Source: Cinnamomum chago
Taxonomy: Eukaryota; Streptophyta; Magnoliopsida; Laurales; Lauraceae
NCBI GenBank assembly: GCA_038049695.1
Contig: CP142459.1
Coordinates: 69,184,001 to 69,248,000, forward strand
Reading direction: 5' to 3'
Length of the DNA: 64,000 nt
In this document: positions 1-13,729 of the stretch, in pieces
Layout: every line of letters starts with the position of its first letter
Position numbering within the stretch: the first letter of the stretch is position 1
Program-made: the position numbers and the translations under genes
Notes under the pieces: generated by a model
The model's database searches: none
What the model saw: the letters and a program-made list of their open reading frames with translations, nothing else
Told to the model about the DNA's origin: nothing

Positions 1-650
1 GACATTGTCATTTTCATTACCATCATCATTGTCAACATCACCATCACCACCGCCACCACCACTGCAGCGAGTATAATAATTATCATCACTATCACCATCA
101 CCACCACCGTCACCATTATCAATGGGTCCCAACGTTATAGTCAAACTACTCAAACTCACTTTTCCAAATTGTTCAATCATTTGGGAAATCTTACTCTAAC
201 TATTTTTAAGCCCCACTGTAAGATTGGTCGTATATACAGCACGTGATTAAAATAATAAAAGAAATATACAAATAATATGATTCACACATCATCAATCTGA
301 TTGTAGGAATAATGTTGGTTGTAATAAAACTTTCTTTGATAATATAAGAAGGTGGAAGACCAATATCACAACCACCATCTTTGTAATCGTCATCATCATC
401 TCACCATGTCCCCATCATCATAACCATTGCCACCATCATTATCATCACCAATGTCAACATCATGACTATCATCATTGCCATCATCGCCATCAACAAGATC
501 ACAATCACCATCATCATTGTCAATAACTCCAATGCTACTATATTCACCACCACCACTGAACATCATCATGGACCACCTGCGCCGCGGCCACTACCATCAT
601 TGTCACCATCATTACAACCGTTGTCAATGTCATCTTCCTAACTAGTGCAA
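1..650. repeat. Cryptic CAT/CAC trinucleotide-rich simple sequence
   Basis: Two blocks (about 1-130 and 361-630) are built of imperfect CAT, CAC, CCA and GTC trinucleotides, strongly pyrimidine-biased on this strand. They are separated by ordinary AT-rich sequence at about 190-355. No reading frame with protein-like composition was seen. This looks like decayed microsatellite sequence. The left edge is cut by the window. Confidence 0.7.
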
Positions 651-689
651 TTTTCATTACTGAGGGCGGGAAAATAATAAAGCCTATTT

Positions 690-852
690 AACCAACACAC
701 TCATAGTTAAGTGGTTTTGGCACCTTACAGTGTCAAACACATTCATGGGGATTGATCCTTGGATTTTAAGTCTAAAGTCGCCACTTTGGCTGGTTATGCA
801 ATGTAGCAAAAAAAAAAAAAAAATGATGATGAAGAAGAAGAAAAGGAAACAT
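690..852 (+). mobile_element. tRNA-derived SINE with A-rich tail (family 1)
   Basis: The element starts with a promoter-like A-box region (cacactcatagttaagtgg) and has a degenerate B box near 747 (GGGATTGATCC). It ends in an A-run and an AAG-rich tail at about 809-852. It is bracketed by the direct repeat agcctattt at 681-689 and 853-861, a plausible target-site duplication. A related copy lies at 40561-40694 on the minus strand, which supports a repeat family. Non-autonomous; no coding capacity. Confidence 0.7.
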
Positions 853-861
853 AGCCTATTT

Positions 862-3103
862 TAAAATCTTGATGAATTTTTCTCCTATAGAAAATTCTCA
901 AGAGTGGGGGCTACATACTTACAGTATATGATAGAAAATGTTCAATTCTTTGAAAGAAAAGAATATTTTTTCTTACTTTTCTTGAATAACCAAACAAAAA
1001 TGTTTTCTTTAGTTTAAAAAACGAAAAACCCTATCTCTAATACATTATTTTCTTACACTTTATCGTACATCTAAACATGACTTAATTCTTAAATACATCA
1101 TCAGTTTTATGGCGGAACCGACTCCCATTAAAACAAACTTTGGGCATTCGCAAATACAGAGAAGGCCTTAGTTATAAGGCATTTAGAACACCAGAAAGAT
1201 GTTATAATGTAAGCGAATTAGATTTTCAATAGATAGTCCTCGTAGTCCTTTGAGAATCCAAAACTAGATAAATTACGAGACCAATTCAATGTATGTAGAC
1301 ATTTGGGCCTACCCCCACATCTTTTGTGGTTCGCTTTTCCCCTCTTCGAAGGGTCAACAAGACTCACATTCTTCTGCCAAAAAAACAAACAAAACAAAAA
1401 CAAGACTCACATTCATTCAAGGGCCGGATGACATCCAAGTCAACATGTAATTAATTAGGAATTTGTTTGACTCATTCCCTGCCGCATGCATGCAGCAGTC
1501 CTCTCCTTGATCCTTTCATTCCCACCACGGCCCCCAGCCGCATCCCGGAAGAAATGAATGAGCTGGGCCGTGAATAGAATGGTTAAAACAGTGTCATTTC
1601 CAGTTCACACGCCCAGTCTGGTTTCCCGGGAGCTTTCAATGGAGGAGTCCTAGAGCTTAAGGAGTGGGGCCCACCTATTAAAATCCGATCCACTAAAAAT
1701 AAATGCACCCTGCCATGATCTATGGCATTGATATCACTCAACTTTACTTCAACGAGAGTTGGGCCTTATCACTTGATTAAAAACATGATTGATACAATTA
1801 TTTGCATTACTAATCATATTCATTAATGATATTTTTAATTAAATGGTCAATTTTATAGTGGGATCAGCTCCTATTCAAATAGAATTTAAGAACATCCCAT
1901 ACAAGATTAGAGCATTGATTTTTAGCCACTTTAGTTTGGCCCAACTTTAGAATCACAGGCCCACATCCGGCCCAAGCTCGCCAGGAACCCCAAGTGTCAT
2001 GACCAAGTCCAACTGCCTATTTCCGGCATCTTATACCCCTGAGTTTGTCCAATTAGCCAAAGTCCGATCAGGCTTTCCATCACTAGCTAGCTTGTCTCAA
2101 TAAATTGGTCACTAACTAAACTACATGCACCACTTATTCAGGCGGGTTCCATCTGGATGACTTTCTTTCACTTAATCTAAGCCCACCCAAAAATTTAACA
2201 TGCCCAAAACTTAGATCCAGGCCCAGCCCAAAAGACCCATGGGAGTACCCCTATCTAATTTGATAGGGAGTCATTCCTATAAAAACCTGTAGGCGTTGAT
2301 AGGGGTAGCAGAAATATTTTTCAATATTTCCCTTCAGGTAAAGCCCACTCCTAAACATTACCCCTTAGATGAAATCCAGTCAACGCACTTTTGGCTACGC
2401 GTATTTCTTTTTTTGTGCCCATTCATTACTCGTGAGATTCAAACACACAATTGGTTGACTCTATTAACATCTTAAATTTCTTTAACTAGCCATTCATACT
2501 AAAAACTCTAAGTATTAACCGAGCATGTATAAATGATTTTCAATATTCTCCTTCACCGAGAGTCCCCTCCTAAAAACAATCACCACCGGGTCATGAAAGT
2601 TTTGTATGACTAATGGAAACAAGACAGTTGTTTTCCAATTCAGCGGCAGCGTGTAGTCGGCTGGACCTTTTCTTAACTATTAACCCCCTCGGGGGGTCGT
2701 ACTTCATGACCCCAAAAAGGAATAGAACATGTGCCTCACACCTGCAGCATGCACGTCAATTACGAACCAGAAAGGGCCAACAAGAAACACTTGAAACCGA
2801 CCATGCAGACAACTTCTCATTACCCATGACAAGATAGAAGAAAGTGAAGAGAATGACCGTGCTTCATGCTCCACTGAGAAAAAGCAGTCTGCAAAACAGG
2901 GAAAGGAGAGAATAAGGAAATAACATAAAAGGAAAAACAGAGGGAAGGAAGCATACAAGGATCCTTCACAACTTCACACGAATCTCCTCTCCTTATTTTA
3001 ATCCAACTTCTGTTCTTCTCCAACAGCTCCTTTGAGAATCTTCCTTCCAGAACAAAAAGAAAAAGAAGGAAAAGAGAGAGGGTGAGAATCTCAGTAAGCC
3101 AAT
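862..3103. other. Intergenic region upstream of the receptor kinase
   Basis: No gene, RNA or intact transposon recognised. Open frames here are short and not protein-like. The last 150 bases are purine-rich and probably hold the promoter and 5' leader of the receptor-like kinase, but no clear TATA box could be fixed. Confidence 0.5.
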
Positions 3104-4975
3104 ATGTATCCTCACCATTACATATCGTTTAACAAGGCCTTTCTTCTGTTGTTACCCTTTTGGGGTACCATCATCCAAGGTTCTCCTCTCCAATTCAGCT
3201 TTCCTCCATTAGAGAAAGAGTTGGAGAAGTACTATTTCCTTGGCTATCCAAGCTTTTCTGAGTTAGCTTTGCATATTTCAAGTGATTCAAAGCACTTACC
3301 CTTTCCAAATAGAGTTATATACCAAGAGCCTTTCAAGTTGTGGAAAAGAAGGATTGGATGGCCAGTTCTTGCATTCTTCAACACTACCTTTGTATTCAAT
3401 TTTCCCAAAGAATCCTCTCAGGGCCATGCTTTCGCTTTCTTACTCAGCAGTCATCCAATGGTTTTGAACATAAGCGAAGAATTTCTCTTGCAATTCACCA
3501 CCACAGAAAATAACAGTTTGGAGGTGACTATCAAAGATTCCCCCACTCAAGATCCACAGTTGCTCATGCTTCTTGATCCCTCAATCGGATTGGACGTGCA
3601 TGCAAACGTTATATATGATGGCAACTCAAAATCCCTGACGGTTCATGTTTCCACTCATGATGGTACAAAAATCTACAACGCTTCATCAACTCATGATCTA
3701 TCAAAGGTCCTTCTTCAGCAAGCTTATGTGGGGTTCTCATCTTCATCAGGTAATGAAAATATAAAGTCATGGACTTTCAGCACTAAAGATGCAGAACCCA
3801 TAGGCATCAAAACATCCATTGTAGCAATTGTCCTCTGCTTCCTCATCTTCTTTCTTGTAATTCTAGCACTAAGGATTATAAGGTCGAGACATTCCAGGAG
3901 GCGAAGTTGCCTAGACATAGAATCCGTCCTCGCCGATTCAACAATAGGCCCACATAGATTTCAACTCAAACAGCTCAAAGCTGCAACCAAGAACTTCGAC
4001 CCCACCAACAAGCTCGGCCAAGGAGGCTTCGGCACCGTCTACAAGGGCTCCATGAACAAGGTAGCCGTGGATATTGCCGTGAAAAGAGTCTCGGCCAAGG
4101 ACTCCCTCCAAAGAAGGCAGGAATTCCTAGCTGAGGTGATGACTTTCAGCAGCATTCGCCACAAGAACCTTGTCAAACTACTTGGGTGGTGCAATGAAGA
4201 AGATGAGCTTCTTCTCGTATACGAGCTCTTGCCCAAAGGAAGCTTAGACAAGCTCATCTTCTCCAAAGACGACATGGTTTTAAGCTGGGAAAGGAGGCAT
4301 GGTATAATAACTGGGGTAGCCTCTGCCTTGTGTTATCTCCACGACGGGTGCGAGATGAAGGTTCTACACAGAGATGTGAAAGCTAGCAATGTTATGATAG
4401 ACTCAGACTACAATGCTCGGCTGGGGGACTTTGGATTGGCTCGAACAATGCAACGAAATGGTGAGACCCACTACTCTTCGTCTGCAGTAGCTGGGACTCC
4501 TGGTTACATAGCTCCCGAGTACTATTTCACTGGGAGGGCTAATGTGGAGACTGATGTTTATGGATTCGGGATTTTGGTCTTGGAAGTTGTTTGTGGACGC
4601 AGGCCTGGCGATCTTGATGACTGCAGCAGTTGCAGCAGCTGCAGCAGCTGCAGCAGCTGCTGCATCCACAGCCGCAGCACCGTGGATTGGGTGTGGAAAT
4701 TGTATGGAATGGGAAAGGTTCTTGAAGCAGTTGATTGTAGATTGCATGGAGAGTATGATGTTGACCAGATGGAACGTGTGCTTAGGTTGGGATTGGCTTG
4801 TTGCCATCCGAATCCACATGAGAGGCCACCTATGCGTGTGGCAGTGCAAGTTCTGAGAGGTGAAGTTGATGCACCTTCGCCTGTTTGTGAGAAGCCTTCT
4901 TTTGTATGGCCTGTTAGCTCTACATTTTCTAGTGTTTTAGACATATTTAGTTCTGATGATAGTGTATCCAGGTAG
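3104..4975 (+). CDS. L-type lectin-like receptor kinase (intronless)
   Basis: A 623-aa single-exon protein, the usual gene form of plant L-type lectin receptor kinases, which sit in the plasma membrane and signal in defence or development. Seen in order: a hydrophobic N-terminal signal segment (about residues 10-27); a legume-lectin-like ectodomain (about 28-225); one membrane span (about 238-260) followed by a basic stop-transfer stretch; and a kinase domain. The kinase has the glycine-rich loop LGQGGFG from residue 304, catalytic Lys327, HRD at 422-424, DFG at 442-444 and an APEY motif, so it should be active. Oddities: the ectodomain is short and lacks the usual lectin metal-binding acidic motif (TTTENN stands where family members have a D-T-x-x-N-like pattern). 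In addition, a CSS repeat of 14 residues (507-520) is inserted in the C-lobe. The start is the first ATG, directly before the signal segment. The family call is strong; the ligand is unknown. Confidence 0.93.
   Translation: MYPHHYISFNKAFLLLLPFWGTIIQGSPLQFSFPPLEKELEKYYFLGYPSFSELALHISSDSKHLPFPNRVIYQEPFKLWKRRIGWPVLAFFNTTFVFNFPKESSQGHAFAFLLSSHPMVLNISEEFLLQFTTTENNSLEVTIKDSPTQDPQLLMLLDPSIGLDVHANVIYDGNSKSLTVHVSTHDGTKIYNASSTHDLSKVLLQQAYVGFSSSSGNENIKSWTFSTKDAEPIGIKTSIVAIVLCFLIFFLVILALRIIRSRHSRRRSCLDIESVLADSTIGPHRFQLKQLKAATKNFDPTNKLGQGGFGTVYKGSMNKVAVDIAVKRVSAKDSLQRRQEFLAEVMTFSSIRHKNLVKLLGWCNEEDELLLVYELLPKGSLDKLIFSKDDMVLSWERRHGIITGVASALCYLHDGCEMKVLHRDVKASNVMIDSDYNARLGDFGLARTMQRNGETHYSSSAVAGTPGYIAPEYYFTGRANVETDVYGFGILVLEVVCGRRPGDLDDCSSCSSCSSCSSCCIHSRSTVDWVWKLYGMGKVLEAVDCRLHGEYDVDQMERVLRLGLACCHPNPHERPPMRVAVQVLRGEVDAPSPVCEKPSFVWPVSSTFSSVLDIFSSDDSVSR
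4622..4663 (+). repeat. In-frame Cys-Ser-Ser codon repeat inside the kinase domain
   Basis: A TGC-AGC-AGC-type 9-bp unit is repeated about four times and encodes CSSCSSCSSCSSCC (residues 507-520). It lies between the conserved D-x-Y-G-F-G region and the W-V-W-x-L-Y segment, where relatives have a short variable loop. It looks like replication-slippage expansion that kept the frame. Confidence 0.9.
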
Positions 4976-6855
4976 GTAGGCCCCATATAAGATGGGCCTG
5001 TGACTGGGCTGTGATTTTGGTAGTCCATCTCTCTAGCTTATAACCATTGAATTTTAGTATATATTAGTACAACAGTACTCCCCATTTTGTGGTGTAAATA
5101 TTTTGTAATTTCTCGAGTTGGGTGCTGTGTGAAATTATTGTGACCATTCCTCAGCTTTACAGATGTAAGGAAATTAGTTTGAATTCTGAGTTTAAGTTTC
5201 CAACAAGTTTGAATTTTTAATTTAAGTTAGAATATATTTGAATGAGTTTGAATTTTAAATGGGCTTGAATATTATATATATATATATATATATTTTCTAC
5301 TTTCTTGTATGAATTTGGGTGTTTTTCCACATTGAAGATCAAGTGAATTCTATAAAAGTTTAATTTCTCAAAATTCTACACTCAACTCCAGAGTAATTTG
5401 TGGTGCTCAACCCAAATATTACTTGATGGGAACACTGGGCCAAACTAATGGCAAAATCACTATAAAAAAATGACTTTTAGCAGGGGACAGTATTGAATTA
5501 GATGACAAAAAATTTCCACCTCTAATACTCACTTTTTTTTACGGTGGACAATTTTTTCTACTGCTATATGAGGTGTGTCTTCTTAGACGGTTTATAAGGA
5601 AGAAAAAATGGCATTTTTTCGGGAAAAAAAAAATCAGCCGGTAAAAGTCAAAGTTTTTTTATAATGAATCTAGACTCTATTGTCAAACAAGTTCATAATC
5701 AAGCCCAGCAAATTTTTTAAATTGGTGAGGTTGTTTAGATAAATGGGGATCACTGCCATATATATCCAATATTATTAACTTCACTATTAAAGCGAAGTGA
5801 GATAAAGCCTCCATTTTAAGAGACATGAAAAGATGAGGGAGTCATATCATGATTAAACCGAGTTACATTAAGCCACTAAAGACCAAAAGAAAAAAGAAAA
5901 AAAGTTCCTCATCAATTATGATTAGACCGCCTCATATTTCATTCTCTCTTGATATGAGATTTCACCTCGTTTCACTCTGCAAGTAAAGTTACCAAACAAG
6001 ACTGGTCTCAAGCCCAACTGCGAATATACTTGTGCAAAAACCCATTGGGGTGTTCAGGTAAGTAGGCATGGACCTGACCGACCATTAACTCGAGCCAGAT
6101 ATTATTAATAAGATACATTTAGCCCAAACTTGGGCCAATGTCAACAAGAATGACAGGATTTCATGGGCAATCCAGATCATGATTATGTCTGATTGTGATG
6201 GGATTTCTTAACCCATGGACCATACAACTTATAGTAGACTGGAGTCAAGCAGCCGCTGACCTCCTTTCACATTGGGAGATTCCAGGGGCATTCTTTCTTC
6301 TATCAGTGTATTTGCCGCGTCAAAACCGGGTTAACACTTTTTCTATACAAATGGCAGTCTAAGGATTGAGTCCCAAGTCCAACAATTAGCAAATGGGCCA
6401 AACTCAAGCCCATTAAAACCTGCTGTCGAATCGAACCCAAATAATAGTGCAATGAGTTGGCTTGGGCCAGCAGCAGCTTCTAATTGGATTGATGAGTCAA
6501 ACCAACATGGGTCCAACCTGAATTTGATCTATTTATAATCAGTTAGAGTTCAAACCGAAACCCCAAATTACACCGGCCATATTTGGTTTTGGTTCGCAAG
6601 TTGACTTGGGGTGGGTCACGTTTCACCATCCTTCCAAGTAAATGACATATTAATGTTGTGGTTTGAGGTGCTTACCCATTAAAATTTTATGTATAAGTTT
6701 TCCTTGCCATCGTCATCAATCTAACCATGATAATGAACGCCACCTCTCAACTCAGTTGTATATATATATATGCATATCGCCATAAATTATTTCATGCACA
6801 CCTCATAGTAGGGCCCACTTGATGGTCCATCCAAATAAACCACAGCCTCCAAACC
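4976..6855. other. 3' flank of the receptor kinase and intergenic DNA
   Basis: AT-rich 3' flank with a (TA)n run near 5271-5292. A decayed Tourist-like MITE lies at about 5795-5997 (listed separately). No gene recognised. A second short (TA)n run is near 6757-6770. Confidence 0.5.
5795..5997. mobile_element. Decayed Tourist-like MITE relic
   Basis: Internal segments near 5799 (gaagtgagataaagcctcca) and near 5945-5975 (tctcttgat...ttcacctcgttt) match the equivalent parts of the intact MITE at 52366-52678 by eye. The terminal repeats are no longer clear, so the borders are approximate. Confidence 0.45.
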
Positions 6856-7074
6856 TTTTTTTTTTCTTTTTCTCATCGAATGGTTCTTAACTATTTTGGT
6901 TGAACTAATTCCTCCGGACTCAAAAGGAAGCAATACAAACACCCATGTGGCTCCAAGGTGGTAGCACTAGTGGACTTAACCTTCGATTCCTGAAAAATGA
7001 GGAACCGGGGGTCAATACCAAGTCCTCTAATTATGAAAAAGAGAAGAACCGTGGTCCTAACCACTCGGCTAACC
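6856..7074 (-). mobile_element. tRNA-derived SINE, minus strand (Leu/Ser-type head)
   Basis: Read on the minus strand it begins with GGTTAGCCGAGTGGTTAGG, an A-box-like sequence of tRNA-Leu/Ser type. It continues to a B-box-like GGTATTGACCC and ends in an A-rich tail, seen here as a T-run from 6856. It matches the SINE at 24663-24881 over the head and the one at 23976-24146 over the 3' body. The 10-mer ccatccaaat occurs on both sides (6827-6836, 7073-7082) but does not abut the T-run on the left, so the target duplication is uncertain. Confidence 0.7.
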
Positions 7075-7399
7075 ATCCAAATGGATTGACTATGCATTCA
7101 TTTTTTACGGTGAAAGTTTATGGGCCGTTGATGAACAGGTTAGAATGATTAAATGGGTTTTTTTTTTTATACAAAAGAGGATCCCAACTAAATCTTTCAA
7201 TCTTGAGCTCCCATGTGGGCCGCCAGGTGAGCCCCACATTTAAAGCCAACATTGGTGTAAATTCCCAAACAACTGAGGACAAGATAGTCCCATTAAAAAG
7301 GTAAAATCCTAATAAGGGAACTGCTGATTTAGTACAAGTTTTTTTCCACCTGAAGAGCGTAATCCAAGCCTCAAATCTTACAGCCGTAACAGAAGCTGA

Positions 7400-8289
7400 G
7401 AAAAAAAGTTCATTTAAGGAGAATTTCATTTGGATTTGAGCTTCATTTGGGCGACCCTTCTTCCCTTTCAAAACACAACCGCGGGCATCCGAATCTGAAT
7501 TACTCGAAATCTAAATCTAGGGTTCGAAAAGGTAGAAATCTATGTCATTTCTCTAACTCTAATCGATCTTTGTTTCATGAGATCCCTTAATAGAATGAAG
7601 ATTTTGTGGCTTTTTTCCTTATTTTTTATTGCATTTCGTAATGTTCTCCTGTTATTTAGAATGTGTGTATCGACCTTAGATCTATGAATTTGAATTTGTG
7701 GTGGGCTCCATAGATCTGCATTTAGTTTGTTCGATTGAGACTCGAGAGGGATCGGTGCTAGGGATTGAAAGTTCTCGTTTTCAGGTGCATTGGTTAAATG
7801 AATGAGAGAGATGTGAGGGGCTTTCATTTTTGTTTTTTTCTTGTTCTAATTGGATGGGTCTTTTGTATTCTCTCGGTTGGTGATCGATAGATATTGAATT
7901 TACATTGAAAAGGCAGTAAAAATGGGTGATCAATCGACTACCTGAAATGCACCAGGAATGATCGATGAATTGATTACCTGTTTTACCAAAATGTACTATG
8001 CACATGATTTGGTTACATCTACTAGCACAATTAGTGTTGTTTATGCATTGGGATCATGATTGCTTTTAGGAGAACTGCTAATGAAAAAAAATTTAGAGAG
8101 AATGATAGATTTGCATATGGTTCCTATATATTTAGAAATGTTTACAATAGGGTGTTGAGCCAATTAATTTGGCATACAATGACTTACCATAGAATCATAC
8201 AATGCAAACACACCGCACGATTCATGTATCCTTCAAAAGGTTGCCCTTTTCCTACCTGTTGATTGATTGGCTTGCCATTGTTTTGGCAG
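7400..8289 (+). promoter_or_regulatory. Actin 5' leader exon and leader intron
   Basis: A 5' untranslated exon is inferred to end at 7531, where a GT donor follows (ggtagaaatc). The leader intron then runs from 7532 to an AG acceptor at 8288-8289, just 10 bases before the actin ATG. A leader intron of several hundred bases before the start codon is a known, expression-enhancing feature of plant actin genes. The transcription start is not fixed; 7400 is only a guess. Confidence 0.65.
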
Positions 8290-8299
8290 GTAATAGAGG

Positions 8300-11983
<3,684 letters not shown>

Positions 11984-13279
11984 TCATCTGAAGGCAGGCA
12001 GACGAGTGAGAGCATAGTTCTATATTCAGGGAACGCTGTTGCTTGCTTTTTCTTTCAGTCAATTTCATTCTAGTGTTGGACAATGACCTTGCAATGCCTG
12101 CACTCCATGTCCATCTCTGTAAGCATTATTTCTTGTGGCAAGATATGGAACTGTGTAATCTGGGGGCAGCTTCTTGTGATACTGCTTCAGTTTGTGTTTA
12201 GGTTGGATTAACTTTTTCAACCCTAGAGATGTAGTGGAAATCAATAAGAATGGAATCCACTTTCTTCTGCAAATGTTCAATGAATTTGCTTTCCAATACT
12301 TCTGCTACCAGTGAATTGCTGAATTGGAATGTCTTCTATTTTTCTCACCAAAAGTAACGAGGCCAATATAATTCCTTGTGAAAGTTAATCTATTAACGGA
12401 TTTTTTTTTCCATTCAATCCTATGAGATGCAATGGAAATATGTTACATTAGAAGCGCCCACTGGCCACAGGTGAGTCTGACAAGCCTTGCTTTTCTTTTG
12501 GCACAACGGTAACTAAAGACAGCATGGATGAAGAGCATCATCATAATTTTGGCAACTTTTACCCTAAATTTGTATTAGTTTTTTTATTTCACATAAAACT
12601 CAAAGTGAACTTTATATTAATTTTATCTTAAAATTTTAATTACTTTTATTTTTTAGTTATATTTTTAAATTTAACTGCTAGCTGTACCACTATGATTGAT
12701 TTGTATTCCTTTTCTGTGATATGTCAAAAGGCCCTAGCATGAGCTGAGCAACCACAGAACAGAGTCGTGGGTCTAGACAGCCCCACCACCTTACAAAAAT
12801 TTTGGGTTCACTTTCAAAATCCTTATGAAAATTTTGGATCTGGTACGGAAATTAGAAAAAAGGAAAAATCATTACTCCACCCTCCAAAACTCACCGGAAA
12901 AAGCAGGATTTGCCCTCAAAATCCAACTACTTGTTTGTGTCCACCCCATGAGTCTGCCGTTGTTTCTCTTGCCTTAAGCGAAGCCCTCAGTCGAGATGAA
13001 TCGAGTTTGAGTTGCTCTCAAAGCATTAACCTGACATCCTCCAACTGACCTTTATTCCTCCAGACAAGTAAACAAACAGGCCAAGGATCGATAGCTGGGC
13101 GGCTATGTGAGAGAAGACGCCACTTTCCACTGGGGTGGTGTCTTGTGTTTCTCTTACATCTCTTGATTTTTATCCTCCTACTTAGAAAATGACAGGGAGG
13201 ACGAGATCCTTCCCCCACCATCTTACAACCTATCAACATAACATGAATACTGGAATAGATAATACCACAAAATATCGCC
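11984..13279. other. Actin 3' flank and intergenic DNA
   Basis: The first about 300 bases are likely 3' untranslated region (an aatcaataag-like signal lies near 12238). No further gene, RNA or intact repeat recognised. Confidence 0.5.
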
Positions 13280-13578
13280 ACCATTTGGCACTATATTAGA
13301 TTAGTAAAAGTCAAGTAAAGTCTTCATTTTTCAAATAAAGGATCACATCAATAGCACTTTAATTCAAAATTCTCTCCATCTTTTTTAAAAAAAATCAAAA
13401 AGCAACCTCCTTTTTCCACCAAAAGACAAAAAATCTCAAATTTTCTAAACAAAAAATCAAAAATATTTCATACCAAACAACTAAAAACAAAATATCATCA
13501 CAACCCCATTATATTTTATTTTCTCTTGATTTGATGCTTTATTATACTTTACTTTACATGTAAAATTACCAAACGACC
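13280..13578. mobile_element. Tourist-like MITE copy
   Basis: The sequence runs from catttggcac...agtaaaagtcaagtaaagtc to attaccaaacgaccc and is followed by taa. It matches the layout and many words of the copies at 48807-49052 and 50874-51168. The right end keeps a ccaaacgaccc terminus and a TAA flank, as expected for PIF/Harbinger (Tourist) elements. The left end is eroded. Confidence 0.6.
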
Positions 13579-13662
13579 CTAATAGAATTATTTGGCACAA
13601 GTGATATATTAAATTGAGTGCTAATAGAATTATTTGGCACAAGTGATATATTAAATTGAGTG
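13579..13662. repeat. Perfect 42-bp tandem duplication
   Basis: Positions 13579-13620 are repeated exactly at 13621-13662 (unit begins ctaatagaattatttggcac). It starts at the last base pairs of the adjacent MITE, and the identity of the units suggests a recent duplication. No coding role seen. Confidence 0.95.
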
Positions 13663-13704
13663 CTGAAAATATGACGGATAGAAAAACCAAGAAATCATGT
13701 TACG

Positions 13705-13729
13705 AGGAGAGAGAGAGAGAGAGAGAGAG
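13705..13729. repeat. (GA)n microsatellite
   Basis: Uninterrupted GA dinucleotides. Confidence 0.9.

Noticed and set aside
1..650. Possible repeat array of CRISPR type
   Set aside because: The units are irregular trinucleotides without fixed repeat and spacer lengths, and this is plant DNA.
4403..5028. Overlapping minus-strand and other-frame ORFs across the receptor kinase
   Set aside because: They are shadows of the kinase gene and its Cys-Ser codon repeat (giving poly-Ala and poly-Leu-Gln runs), with no independent support.
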